Shown piece by piece: positions 46,470 to 54,798 of a stretch of DNA of 64,000 nucleotides. The position numbers and the translations under genes are program-made. Source of the DNA: Armatimonadaceae bacterium (GTDB lineage Bacteria > Armatimonadota > Armatimonadia > Armatimonadales > Armatimonadaceae); assembly GCA_030447685.1 (NCBI GenBank), contig JAUJOK010000010.1, forward strand, positions 9,244-73,243. Direction: 5' to 3'. Within the stretch, counting starts at the first letter, position 1. Every line of letters begins with the position of its first letter. Below the pieces are notes generated by a model, which ran no database searches, was not told the DNA's origin, and saw only the letters and a program-made list of their open reading frames with translations.

Positions 46470-46523
46470 TACAAAGCCTGCCGCCGCAGGTTTAGCCAGA
46501 GGACTTCCCTCTGGCTTTTGTAA
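46470..46523 (+). repeat. Structured repeat element, copy C
   Basis: TACAAAG, hairpin CCTGC/GCAGG (46478-46491), TTT, a 9-bp hairpin AGCCAGAGG/CCTCTGGCT (46494-46516) and TTTTGTA. The two-hairpin, ACAAA/TTTGT-closed design equals that at 43,372-43,423. It directly follows the SelO stop, so it may also act as terminator. Confidence 0.55.
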
Positions 46524-48131
46524 TCAGGAACTACAGGACAGTGTTGCACATCCAGGCTTATCGCGCGCCCAGTCGGGGCGCTTGCCGGCGAACTCCTCCT
46601 GTTCCGGTTGTTCGGCGTAGGGTGTCTTGAGCACCTTCATCAGTGTTTGCAGATAAGAAAGGTCGCCTGAATCTGCCGCCTCAATCGCTCGCTGAGCGAG
46701 GTAATTCCGAAGCACATACTTCGGATTCACGCTCAGCATTCCTTCTCGTATCGATTCGATGCCGACAGACTCCTTCCGCAGCCTTTGCGCATACCGGGGA
46801 AGCCATTGCAGAAGACTGTCATGACGGTCCATTTTCGAAACCGAATACGATGCCGCTTCGATCAGCCCTCGAATCAATAGCTCCTCGTTTTCCGAATTCG
46901 CCGCAAGGGCCGGTGCCGCATGGGACAGGTGCCGGAAGAAGAGGGTCATATCCATCTCGGAATCGGCCAGGCTCCGGTGAAGGTCTTCGATGAGGGCGCT
47001 GTCCTCCTCCCCGGCGAGCGCTGTGAGGCCCAATTTCCTCAGCATCCTCTCGTGGAAAGTGTTCGAAAGCGTCGAGCGATACACTTCAAGCCCTTTACGG
47101 AGTTCTTCTTCTGCGTCCGACACGAGGGCAGAAAGCGCCCCGGCCAGCATCGCCAGGTTCCACAGCGCGATCTGCGGCTGCTGCCCAAAGGCATATCTTC
47201 GGTAGCCGAAGTCCGTTGTGTTCGGTGTCCAGTTCGGGTCGTACGGCTCCAGCCAGCCGTAGGGGCCGTAGTCGATGGTAAGGCCGAGAATCGACATGTT
47301 GTCGGTATTCATCACGCCGTGGACGAACCCGACGGTCATCCAGTGCGCGATCATTACCGCCGTACGCCGACAGACCTCGTTAAACCATTGGACGTAGACC
47401 TCGTTGGACGGTTCTCCCAGTTCCGGGTAGTGGTGCCGTATCGTGTAATCGGCCAGGGCGCGTAAATTGTCTATCTCTGCGCTGGCCGCCATGATCTCAA
47501 AATTTCCAAAACGTATAAACGTGGGAGCGACGCGCGCGACGACAGCGCCTTTCTCCTGCTGATAGTTGCCATCATAAAACATGTCACGGATGACGGTGTC
47601 GCCGGTGCCGACAAGGCTTAAAGCGCGTGTTGTGGGCACGCCGAGGTAGTGCATGGCTTCGCTGCAAAGGAACTCCCGCAGCGAGGAACGCAGCACGGCG
47701 CGGCCATCGGCGCGGCGCGAGTAGGGAGTACGGCCTGCTCCCTTTAGCTGAATCTCCCAGGAGGAGCCGTCAACAGCCGCTATCTCGCCCAGGGAGATGG
47801 CGCGGCCATCGCCGAGCTGACCGGCCCAGCTTCCGAACTGATGCCCGCCATAACGAGCCGCGAACGGTTTCATGCTGTCAGTCACCAGATTTCCGGCCAG
47901 AACATCGACCGCCGGACCGCGCTCCGATGGTTTGGCTAAGCCCAGAAACGCCGCAAGCTCCTCCGACCAGGCGAGCAGATGCGGGTCCCGAACCGGAGTG
48001 GGGGCGACCTGTGAATAGCAGCAGCCGGGCACCTGACGCGGGCGGTTGTCAGCGGCGATCTCTCCTCGAAGCTCCTCAACGAACGAGTTGGTAAAAACGG
48101 CCTGGTCAATCTGCCGGGTATCTGTGGACAT
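46524..48131 (-). CDS. selO: SelO (YdiU/UPF0061) pseudokinase-fold AMPylase
   Basis: 535 residues from ATG 48131; earlier in-frame starts add a poor leader. Family motifs: RYGGHQFGSWAGQLGDGRA, GSSWEIQLKGAGRTPYSRRA, GRAVLRSSLREFLCSEAMHY, GVPTTRALSLVGTG, RTAVMIAHWMTVGFVHGVMN and DYGPYGWLEPYDPNWTPN with metal-binding residues. SelO transfers AMP to Ser/Thr/Tyr of target proteins, with roles in redox stress. The C-terminus CATLSCSS carries Cys where eukaryotic SelO has selenocysteine. Length is normal for the ~480-550 family. It is a single gene; the 12-bp inverted repeat at 48215 lies about 85 nt upstream of its start. Confidence 0.93.
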   Translation of the reverse strand: MSTDTRQIDQAVFTNSFVEELRGEIAADNRPRQVPGCCYSQVAPTPVRDPHLLAWSEELAAFLGLAKPSERGPAVDVLAGNLVTDSMKPFAARYGGHQFGSWAGQLGDGRAISLGEIAAVDGSSWEIQLKGAGRTPYSRRADGRAVLRSSLREFLCSEAMHYLGVPTTRALSLVGTGDTVIRDMFYDGNYQQEKGAVVARVAPTFIRFGNFEIMAASAEIDNLRALADYTIRHHYPELGEPSNEVYVQWFNEVCRRTAVMIAHWMTVGFVHGVMNTDNMSILGLTIDYGPYGWLEPYDPNWTPNTTDFGYRRYAFGQQPQIALWNLAMLAGALSALVSDAEEELRKGLEVYRSTLSNTFHERMLRKLGLTALAGEEDSALIEDLHRSLADSEMDMTLFFRHLSHAAPALAANSENEELLIRGLIEAASYSVSKMDRHDSLLQWLPRYAQRLRKESVGIESIREGMLSVNPKYVLRNYLAQRAIEAADSGDLSYLQTLMKVLKTPYAEQPEQEEFAGKRPDWARDKPGCATLSCSS

Positions 48132-48214
48132 CGTTATACACCTTACATGACGAACGGGAATCGGGGGTGAGGCCGCCAACGGCAGCGGCATAAAAGCAGT
48201 TAACAAAGCGCAAA

Positions 48215-48245
48215 GGGTTCGGGAACAGTCATGGTTCCCGAACCC
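48215..48245 (+). repeat. Perfect 12-bp inverted repeat upstream of selO
   Basis: GGGTTCGGGAAC (48215-48226) and GTTCCCGAACCC (48234-48245) with a 7-nt loop. It lies in the 324-nt stretch 48132-48455 that holds no convincing gene. No T-run follows, so it is a better candidate for an operator or RNA hairpin than a terminator. Confidence 0.5.
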
Positions 48246-48455
48246 CTCGCTTCACTCATTGACACGCTTGAAGGTTGGCCTTGGCAAATCGCCGCGTCCG
48301 GTGTCTGTCAGGTCAGCCCCTGTTTCAAGCAAGCATGCCGCTCACTGATTCATCGGCTGGTTTACTCAACCACCTTTCCTCAAGGTTTTCTGTGTCACCA
48401 TATATGTAACCCCGGCGATACGAGATTAAACCTGAATTTTTTCAAAATTCCCTCC

Positions 48456-48774
48456 CTAATTCTGGGGTGAGGAGTCACCGCTTTGAGGGGCGGGTCTGGG
48501 CCAGCCTTCTCTGTCCCAGACCAGGGGGCGCACCTGGAGCGTGGGCACGCCGTTCGCGGCGCGGTCATAGAAGTGGTAGACAAGAAAATCGCGCTTGCGC
48601 TCCTGAAGGACGGCGCAATGGCCCGGCCCGATGATGCGCTCCTCCGTTGCCAGCACAAGCGTCCCGCCCCCTTCCAGCAGCGACTTCCCCTCGCGTCACG
48701 TACCGCAGAAACTCTCCGGCGCGGTCCTGAAAAGCCGCGTGCGCTGCCGGTTCAGGGCTTCTTAAGGGTTCCAT
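48456..48774 (-). pseudogene. C-terminal remnant of a GH43 arabinanase-like enzyme
   Basis: Only about 105 residues remain, in two frames. The last part, KSLLEGGGTLVLATEERI, IIGPGHCAVLQERKRDFLVY, HFYDRAANGVPTLQVRPLVW and DREGWPRP, is the classical end of GH43 endo-arabinanases (norm GPGHNSV...YHYYD...LQIRPLTW). The frame slips near 48690. The catalytic propeller blades upstream, about 200 residues, are missing, because the GH10 gene ends at 48779. It looks like a deletion scar joined to the xylanase gene. Not functional as printed. Confidence 0.7.
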
Positions 48775-48778
48775 CACC

Positions 48779-49954
48779 TCACCGGTTGTCTCGGGCCGCT
48801 TTCAGAGCGGCAAAATATGCGGGCTTGGGCTGACCCTGCCGGTCGAACAGCAGGGGATAGTCGGTGCGCCCCCGCACCGGGAAGTTGTTCAGCCAGGAAC
48901 CGCCGTCATGCACGCCCCAGAAGGTGACGCGCCCGATATGCTGCCGATGGCGCAGAAATATCTCAAAGACCTCGCGGTAACGCTCGGCGTGCTGCCGCGC
49001 GACCGCCTCCGGCAGCCCGGCAGTGTAGGGATTTATCTCCGGCGTCAATGCTTCGCGGGCGGAGATGTCGGCCCCCTGGTACCGCGTCGGCAGCACCCCG
49101 ATGTCCAGTTCGGTGATCATGACCTTGAGGCCCAGCGCGGCGAACTGCCGGATCGAGTCCTCCAGTTCGGCAGGATTCAGACCGTCCAGACGCCAATGCC
49201 CCTGAATGCCCACCGCATGAATCGGCACTTTCTGCGCCAGCAGCGACTTCAGCAGGCGCAGCGTCTTGGGGCGTTTGTAGGCGCGCTCGATATTGTAGTC
49301 GTTATAGATGAGGATCGCGCCGGGGTCGGCTTTATGCGCCGCGCGGAAAGCCTCGGCGATATACTCCTCCCCAATCGCTTTGAGCCACGGGGTTTGCCGC
49401 AGGTACTGGCCCTGCTCGTCGGCAATGGCTTCGTTGACGACATCCCACTGCTTGACGCGCCCCCGATAATGCCCGACCACGGTAGAGATGTGCTTACGCA
49501 GGCGCGCCAGAGCCAGTTCGCGGCTGACCGGCTGACCATTCGGCCCCTGGAAGAACCAGTCCGGCGTCTGCTGGTGCCAGACCAGCGTGTGGCCGACCAC
49601 CACAGCGCCGCTTTGCTGGGCCATCCGGACAAGACGGTCTCCCTCGTCAAAGGTAAACCGGCCTTCGCTGGGCTGCACGTTCGACGGCTTCATGCTGTTT
49701 TCGGCGGTAAAAGTGTTGAAGTGCGTCCTCACCATCGCTTCACTGGCCTGGTCTTCTCCCCGAAGTATACGACGGCTCACCGCCGCGCCGATCAGGAACT
49801 TTCCCGTGAAAGCGGTTTTAAGCGGCGGGATCCTCCTTTGCGCTTTGGCGGACGCAGACGGTTGGATAAAGGAGATTGCGACAGCGCCTCCCAGCAGCGC
49901 CGCACCCAGCCCGGCGGCGCGGTATTTTGCGCTGCTTTCTGTTTTCTCTTTCAT
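48779..49954 (-). CDS. GH10 endo-1,4-beta-xylanase
   Basis: 391 residues with an N-terminal signal or twin-hydrophobic leader (AAGLGAALLGGAVAISFIQP, 13-32). GH10 barrel: HFNTFTAENSMKP, GHTLVWHQQTPDWFFQG, QWDVVNEAIAD with acid/base Glu175, YNDYNIE, GIQGHWRL and VMITELDIGV with nucleophile Glu282; WGVHDGGSWLNNFP closes the cleft. All expected residues are present and length is normal, so it should be an active, exported xylanase. It starts 4 nt after the stop of the PhyH-like gene. The GH43 remnant follows directly. Confidence 0.95.
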   Translation of the reverse strand: MKEKTESSAKYRAAGLGAALLGGAVAISFIQPSASAKAQRRIPPLKTAFTGKFLIGAAVSRRILRGEDQASEAMVRTHFNTFTAENSMKPSNVQPSEGRFTFDEGDRLVRMAQQSGAVVVGHTLVWHQQTPDWFFQGPNGQPVSRELALARLRKHISTVVGHYRGRVKQWDVVNEAIADEQGQYLRQTPWLKAIGEEYIAEAFRAAHKADPGAILIYNDYNIERAYKRPKTLRLLKSLLAQKVPIHAVGIQGHWRLDGLNPAELEDSIRQFAALGLKVMITELDIGVLPTRYQGADISAREALTPEINPYTAGLPEAVARQHAERYREVFEIFLRHRQHIGRVTFWGVHDGGSWLNNFPVRGRTDYPLLFDRQGQPKPAYFAALKAARDNR

Positions 49955-49958
49955 ACAG

Positions 49959-50873
49959 CTACCCCGGAACTCCGGCGGCGGCAGCGAGACGGGCCTTCTC
50001 TTCCTCCAGCATCTTCTGCTTGCGCTTCATTCCCTCCGATACCAGGCGCTCTCGCGGCGCAGTCGGCGCAAAATCCAGTCGCTCGACGCCCAGGCCGCGC
50101 AGAATGGCGCGCTCGACCGGTGAAAAGTCCGCCGGGTTCTCCCGATTGAACTGCATCGGTTCCTTGAGCGAGATCGGCGGGTTGGTGATGAAGCGCGCCT
50201 TGCCGGAGTGGTTCTGACTGGAGGCGTGCAGCACGAAAGGATGGATCAGGACAACGTCCCCGATCCTGCCCGTCAGTTCGACAAACTCGCGGCAGTGGTG
50301 TATCTGCGAACTGAACGAGGCTTCGGGCGGGCCGCCGGGGGGGACGCCTTCCGGGTGCGCGGCCAGCACGCGCGCGACCGGGGCGACCGAGTCTCCGGCA
50401 GCGAACGTGCCGCCGCCCCGCGGCTCAATGTCCGACCAGATCACGATGGTCAGCAGCCCCTGCTCCGGGCTGTCCAGGAAGTGGCGGAAAAAGTCGCCGT
50501 CCTTGTGCCAGCCGCTCACCTGGGGCGACGGTGGCTGCCAGGGCATATCGGCACCCTTGTGGAAGTTGACGATCATGCCGTCGCCCCAGGTGCAGGGCGC
50601 GACACGCTCCGCGCCGCCCAGCAGTTCGCACGCGGCCTGCCAGGCTTTGGGCGCGATCTCCTCCATCGGCACGCGCTGCGCGGCAGGCATGTGCACGATC
50701 TCTTTCTCCCAGGTGGAAGGATCGTTCGCGTCATAGCCCAGACGCCTAAAAGCGTTCGCGGTCCACGCTTCGGCGAAGTCGCGGGCAAAGCAGTTGTGGA
50801 TGACCACATGGCCGTGCTCAAGGAAGTGCTCGATCTGCTCCTCCGACAGCGCAGGGAAACTATTCTGACTCAT
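49959..50873 (-). CDS. Phytanoyl-CoA dioxygenase (PhyH) family protein
   Basis: 304 residues. Fe(II)/2-oxoglutarate dioxygenase facial triad: His123 and Asp125 in SGWHKDGDFF, distal His in IHPFVLHASSQN, with RFITNPP offering the 2-oxoglutarate Arg. The double-stranded beta-helix spans ~95-235. The C-terminus is a charged helix (MKRKQKMLEEEKARLAAAAG). PhyH-type proteins hydroxylate varied small molecules; the family is enriched in sugar-degrading planctomycete-like bacteria without a clear role. It is between a Gfo/Idh gene (46-nt gap) and GH10 (4-nt gap). Confidence 0.88.
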   Translation of the reverse strand: MSQNSFPALSEEQIEHFLEHGHVVIHNCFARDFAEAWTANAFRRLGYDANDPSTWEKEIVHMPAAQRVPMEEIAPKAWQAACELLGGAERVAPCTWGDGMIVNFHKGADMPWQPPSPQVSGWHKDGDFFRHFLDSPEQGLLTIVIWSDIEPRGGGTFAAGDSVAPVARVLAAHPEGVPPGGPPEASFSSQIHHCREFVELTGRIGDVVLIHPFVLHASSQNHSGKARFITNPPISLKEPMQFNRENPADFSPVERAILRGLGVERLDFAPTAPRERLVSEGMKRKQKMLEEEKARLAAAAGVPG

Positions 50874-50919
50874 TGACTTGCTCCTTATGACGGTAAGAAT
50901 ACGTCTTTGTTTTGTTCTA

Positions 50920-51942
50920 TCATGACGGCGCGGCGGCCCCTTCCTCCAGACGCACCGCCTGCCCTCGCCGCGCCGATTCGTAGGCGGCCAGAACTACCTG
51001 AAGGTTCTCGCGGCCCACCGCGCCGGGCGACGGGTTGGCCGCGCCCGAAACGGTGTCCAGATAACGACCGATCATCACCGCGAACGGGTCCTGGTTGCGT
51101 TCTAACAGCACCTCACGCCGGTTCGGCAGGTCGGGCCGGTGGAGGGCGAGCGCGCCGTGCGGCCCTCCCAGCGTCAGCACGCCCTCGGTTCCGAACGCAG
51201 CGAAACCGGCTTGCGGAAACCCGATGCCTGCTGCCTGCGACGAGAACAGCGTCCCCAGATGCCCCGCTTCAAACTGGACATTGACGACGGCGGTATCCTC
51301 GCCGCCGAGTTCCGGTCGGAAGCGGGTGGCAAAACCGGTGACGGAGCGGATCGGGCCGCCGATATGGAGCATCAAATCTACCGCATGGATGCCGCCGTCC
51401 AGCAACTGCCCCCCGCCGGAGATTTGGGGATCGTACCGCCACGCGGTCGAAAGGTACCTGCCCCCCTGCCAGTGCGCGGCGGTCGCCTGGACACCGATTA
51501 GCTGCCCGATGCGCCCCTCTTCCACCGCTTGCCGCGCCAATACGGCGGCAGGCAGCGTCCGGTTCATCTCCCCGTAGAACAGCGTGACGCCCGCCTCCTG
51601 CGCCGCCGCAATCATGGCATCGCATTCGTCAAGCGTCTTGGCCAGGGGTTTTTGACACAGAATGTGCTTACCCGCCCGCGCCGCCGCAATCACCGCCTCG
51701 GAGTGAAGGTGATGCGGCGTGCAGATTTCGACGGCGTCCACGCCGGGGTCGGAGAGAGCCTCCTCGAAACGGGTGACGGCGCGGGTATCTTCACCCACGA
51801 GAGCGGCGCGCTGCGTGGCCTTCTCCCGGTCTATGTCGCAGCAGACGACGATCCGCGCCCGCTCCGCATGGCGCGCGTAGGCGCGGATGTGCTCTTCGCT
51901 GATAATGCCGCAGCCGACCAGAGCGACGCGCAATAGACTCAT
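50920..51942 (-). CDS. Gfo/Idh/MocA family oxidoreductase
   Basis: 340 residues, start MSLLRVALVGCGIISEEHIR with the nucleotide-binding GCGxxS loop, ICTPHHLHSEAVIAAARAGK and LCQKPLAKTLDECDAMI with the conserved Lys in QKP rather than EKP. GGGQLLDGGIHAVDLMLHIG supplies the His/Asp active-site helix. It heads the leftward operon that continues to PhyH, GH10 and the GH43 remnant. It is the fifth Gfo/Idh protein of the window. Confidence 0.9.
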   Translation of the reverse strand: MSLLRVALVGCGIISEEHIRAYARHAERARIVVCCDIDREKATQRAALVGEDTRAVTRFEEALSDPGVDAVEICTPHHLHSEAVIAAARAGKHILCQKPLAKTLDECDAMIAAAQEAGVTLFYGEMNRTLPAAVLARQAVEEGRIGQLIGVQATAAHWQGGRYLSTAWRYDPQISGGGQLLDGGIHAVDLMLHIGGPIRSVTGFATRFRPELGGEDTAVVNVQFEAGHLGTLFSSQAAGIGFPQAGFAAFGTEGVLTLGGPHGALALHRPDLPNRREVLLERNQDPFAVMIGRYLDTVSGAANPSPGAVGRENLQVVLAAYESARRGQAVRLEEGAAAPS

Positions 51943-52293
51943 CTTTCAAAAACCTCCGCACGGCGGCGGCCACGGGGACGTTCGGACAATGACCGGCATC
52001 TCCTGAACGGCTCCTGCGGTTCTTCCCTAATGCATGGTTCGATAACTGCACCGGCTTTTCCTGTACTCTTTGCAGCCGGTCAGGGCTATTCAGTTCTCCT
52101 TTGGCAGTCCCCAACCCGCCATCGTGATCACAGTACAAAGGCGGCAAAAATCCTGCGATAAAATCTTCAAAAAAGGTTGTCAGGGGGAATATTCGCAAAA
52201 CGGGCGTGGCGGGGAAGGGCGGCGTCTGGTTTTGCGTGCCGGAACTGCGGGTAAACGAGTGATATACCAAGCAATATCGGAGGGAAAGATATT
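51943..52293. other. Intergenic region between divergent genes, nothing recognised
   Basis: 351 nt between the Gfo/Idh gene (minus) and a small membrane protein (plus). It should contain promoters for both. GGAGGGA near 52279 is the ribosome site of the downstream gene. No further ORF, repeat or hairpin could be supported. Confidence 0.5.
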
Positions 52294-52518
52294 ATGCGAC
52301 CATTATTCTGGGGGGCGGCTATCGCCGGTGGCTTATACTGGGCGTCAAAGCAGCCGGGAGGCATATCCGGCGTCGTGGATCGGTTTCAGGGGAAGCTGAA
52401 AGAGGTGCAGAACTCGCCGGACCCGATGGGGACGCTGAAGCAGTCTCTTTCCGGCAGCAGCCAGATCGAAACGGCGTCGCCGTACACGCCCCTTCCCGAT
52501 CACCCGCCCGCCGGTTAA
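52294..52518 (+). CDS. Small single-pass membrane protein, unknown function
   Basis: 74 residues with a strong GGAGGGA about 9 nt before ATG. One hydrophobic stretch (LFWGAAIAGGLYWASKQ, 4-20) then an amphipathic helix (SGVVDRFQGKLKEVQ) and a Ser/Pro-rich tail ending DHPPAG. The design resembles small envelope or CsbD/YtxH-like stress proteins, but similarity is not specific. It is followed at once by a strong terminator, so it is a separate transcription unit. Confidence 0.7.
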   Translation: MRPLFWGAAIAGGLYWASKQPGGISGVVDRFQGKLKEVQNSPDPMGTLKQSLSGSSQIETASPYTPLPDHPPAG

Positions 52519-52537
52519 CTCCGGCGGCGAGCGAGCG

Positions 52538-52574
52538 CGCAAAAGGCCCGTAGATTCGTCTGCGGGCCTTTTGC
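52538..52574 (+). terminator. Rho-independent terminator
   Basis: GCAAAAGGCCCG pairs with CGGGCCTTTTGC around the 12-nt loop TAGATTCGTCTG, and the TTTT is part of the stem end. It closes the small gene at 52294. Confidence 0.75.
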
Positions 52575-52623
52575 TGTCTATCACCCGCAGGAGAAAGCGC
52601 CTCCACTACGGAAATAGGCCGCC

Positions 52624-53625
52624 ATGCGAGTCTTAATTATCGGTGGCACCGGCTTCCTTTCCTCGGCCCTGGTGGCGCAAAGCGTCGCGGAAGGGCATCA
52701 GGTGACGGTGCTTACCCGCGGACGGTCGGCGCGCCCGGTGCCGGAGGGTATCGAAGCGCTTACCGCCAACCGTTCCGAGCCAGGGTTGCTGCGGGAAGCT
52801 CTTCAGGAACGCTCGTTCGACCTTGTCCTCGACGCCATCCTGTACCGTCCCGACGATGCGCGCGCCGCGGTTGAAATCTTTCGTGGACGCGTGGCGCGGT
52901 ATGTGTTCATCTCCACCGACTTCGTGTATGGCGGCGAGCCGCGTATTTTCCCCTTATCCGAAGATGCGCCGCGCCGGGCGCTGAGTCGGTACGGGCGGGA
53001 TAAAGCCGCCTGCGAAGATATATTTTTCGACGCCTGGGAGCGGGAACGATTTCCGGTTACCATTCTGCGTCCGCCGCATATTCTGGGGGCAGGCGGCCAT
53101 CTGGGAACCGGCAGCCGGGAAGGGCGCGATCCCTGGCTTCTGTGGCGGCTTCGCGGCGCCCATGCCGTCTGCCTGCTGGAGGGAGGCGCGCTTCTCATTC
53201 CGCCCGTCCATCGGGATGATATAGCCCGCGCCTGCTTTGCCGTGGCGCAATCGGAGAAGGCATTGGGTCGCGCGTATAATATCGCCGGGCCGGATTGTGT
53301 CACGACGAAGCGTTATTATGAACTCGTCGCCGAGATAGCGGGCGCGCCGCCGCCCACCATGCTGTCCCTGCCCGCCGCCGCATTCGTCGCCGCCTTTCCC
53401 GATCAGGCTCCGTTCACGCAGAACCGCGCCTATGCGCTGGACCGGCTCCAGGCAGATACGGGCTTTGCGCCCACGGTTCGCCTGCCTGATGCGCTCGCCG
53501 AGATGGTTGCCGATCTGGATGCGCGGGGACTGCCGCAGGGGCCGCCGCCGGAAACGGAAACACCGCTGGTGACGCTGCTGCGCGCCCAGGCGGAAGCCGT
53601 GACGGAGGCGCTGCGTGGGGCATAG
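52624..53625 (+). CDS. NAD-dependent epimerase/dehydratase (extended SDR)
   Basis: 333 residues. N-terminal MRVLIIGGTGFLSSALV is the GGxGFxG nucleotide-binding motif. The active-site region is YVFISTDFVYGG and SRYGRDKAACED, Tyr and Lys in YxxxK. PVTILRPPHILG and PVHRDDIARACFAVAQ are typical of UDP-sugar epimerase-like SDR proteins. Probably acts on a nucleotide sugar or similar. Overlaps the next gene by 11 nt. Confidence 0.88.
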   Translation: MRVLIIGGTGFLSSALVAQSVAEGHQVTVLTRGRSARPVPEGIEALTANRSEPGLLREALQERSFDLVLDAILYRPDDARAAVEIFRGRVARYVFISTDFVYGGEPRIFPLSEDAPRRALSRYGRDKAACEDIFFDAWERERFPVTILRPPHILGAGGHLGTGSREGRDPWLLWRLRGAHAVCLLEGGALLIPPVHRDDIARACFAVAQSEKALGRAYNIAGPDCVTTKRYYELVAEIAGAPPPTMLSLPAAAFVAAFPDQAPFTQNRAYALDRLQADTGFAPTVRLPDALAEMVADLDARGLPQGPPPETETPLVTLLRAQAEAVTEALRGA

Positions 53626-54604
53626 TCGTGTCGCCCCGCGCTGGCCGCGCCCGCTGCCGCCCGGCGGAACTGTCGGTATCTGCTCGCCCGCCGGCCCTCC
53701 CGATACCGCGCGCCTGGATGTCGCGGTCAGGGCGGTGGAGCGGAGCGGCTATCGGGTCGTGGTCGCTCCCCAGGCGCGACACCGGAACGACACCTTTCCC
53801 TACCTGGCGGGTACGGACGAGGCGCGTCTATCCGACCTGAACCAACTGCTTGCCGATCCCGGCGTGGACATGATTTTATGCGCCCGTGGCGGCTACGGAA
53901 GCATGCGCCTGCTGGATAAAATCGATTATGAAGCGGCGCGCGCCGACCCAAAACCTGTCGTCGGCTATTCGGACATCACCGCGCTCAGCCTCGCGCTGGC
54001 GGCACGCGCCGGAGTCATCTCTTTTTCCGGCATTATGGCGACGGCAGGACATGGTCTGGGCGAAGACAGCCTTGATTCTTTCAGTGAAGCAAGTTTGTGG
54101 GCGGCTGTCGGACAGCAGCGGCGCGACGGTCAAACCGGGCTGTGCCTGCTTCAAAGCCCGCCCGATGCCGCGCCGTGGAATATACTTCGTCCACCACCGG
54201 CGGACAATACTTCTGTCGTATCAGGCCCGGTCTTCCCGGTCTGTTTGTCACTGCTGACGGCACTGCTCGGCACTCCGTATCTGCCCGACCTGCGCGGCGC
54301 GATATTAGTCATTGAGGATGTTCATGAAGAGTTGTACGCCGTGGATCGCTGCCTCACCCAGCTTCGGCTGGCAGGTCTGCTGGACAGCCTCGCCGCTCTG
54401 CTGGTCGGCTCGTTCAACGGCACGGACGACGAGCAATCTCTGCGGACGGGTGTCCCGCTTCTCGCCCGCGACCTGACGCCGCCATCCGTTCCCGTCGCCT
54501 CCGGCGTCGCCTACGGCCATATACCGCGCCGCCTTACTCTGCCCGTCGGCGCATGGGCGGACGTGAATTTTGCCGCCGGAACCTTCGTCTTTCGCCCCGT
54601 TTGA
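53615..54604 (+). CDS. ldcA: LD-carboxypeptidase (peptidase family S66)
   Basis: 329 residues. GTG 53615 is the likely start, with GGAGG (53604-53608) 6 nt upstream and inside the SDR gene. Motifs: GTVGICSPAGPPDTARLD, LCARGGYGSMRLLDKIDYEA (Ser nucleophile near GYGS), VVGYSDITALSLALAAR, VIEDVHEELYAVDRCLTQL (Glu) and SGVAYGHIPRRLTLPVG (His). The enzyme cleaves L-Lys/DAP-D-Ala from muropeptides in the cytoplasm, part of peptidoglycan recycling. Its end overlaps the tRNA promoter. Confidence 0.92.
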   Translation: MGHSRVAPRWPRPLPPGGTVGICSPAGPPDTARLDVAVRAVERSGYRVVVAPQARHRNDTFPYLAGTDEARLSDLNQLLADPGVDMILCARGGYGSMRLLDKIDYEAARADPKPVVGYSDITALSLALAARAGVISFSGIMATAGHGLGEDSLDSFSEASLWAAVGQQRRDGQTGLCLLQSPPDAAPWNILRPPPADNTSVVSGPVFPVCLSLLTALLGTPYLPDLRGAILVIEDVHEELYAVDRCLTQLRLAGLLDSLAALLVGSFNGTDDEQSLRTGVPLLARDLTPPSVPVASGVAYGHIPRRLTLPVGAWADVNFAAGTFVFRPV

Positions 54605-54629
54605 CAAACGCCCCGCCCTCTGGTAAATT
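54601..54629 (+). promoter_or_regulatory. tRNA-Pro promoter
   Basis: TTGACA (54601-54606), 17-nt spacer, TAAATT (54624-54629), 15 nt before the mature tRNA 5' end. The -35 box overlaps the stop codon of ldcA. A near-consensus housekeeping promoter. Confidence 0.8.
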
Positions 54630-54644
54630 GAATACGCGAAGCAT

Positions 54645-54721
54645 CGGGGCGTGGCGCAGCTTGGTAGCGCGCTTCAATGGGGTTGAAGAGGTCGCACGTT
54701 CGAATCGTGTCGCCCCGACCA
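54645..54721 (+). tRNA. tRNA-Pro, anticodon GGG
   Basis: 77 nt including an encoded CCA. Acceptor CGGGGCG pairs with CGCCCCG; D-arm GCGCAGCTTGGTAGCGC; anticodon stem CTTCA/TGAAG with loop ATGGGGT, hence anticodon GGG at 34-36; T-arm GCACGTTCGAATCGTGT. All four arms fold. Reads CCC and CCU. Confidence 0.96.
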
Positions 54722-54733
54722 TTGCTTGATATA

Positions 54734-54770
54734 CAGAGGCTTGCCGCAGTTGCGGCAAGCCTCTGTTTGT
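54734..54770 (+). terminator. Rho-independent terminator of tRNA-Pro
   Basis: CAGAGGCTTGCCGC pairs with GCGGCAAGCCTCTG (14 bp, loop AGTT) followed by TTTGTT. It starts 12 nt after the tRNA. Confidence 0.88.
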
Positions 54771-54798
54771 TCCGGGTATAAAAGAGCGAGCCGTCACC

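Noticed and set aside
46524-46560. Selenocysteine at the C-terminus of SelO
   Set aside because: The end reads Ser-Cys-Ser-Ser with ordinary Cys codons and no in-frame UGA; bacterial SelO typically has Cys.
48231-48470. 79-residue plus-strand open frame between selO and the GH43 remnant
   Set aside because: No ribosome site or homologous motif, and it overlaps the inverted repeat and the end of the GH43 remnant.
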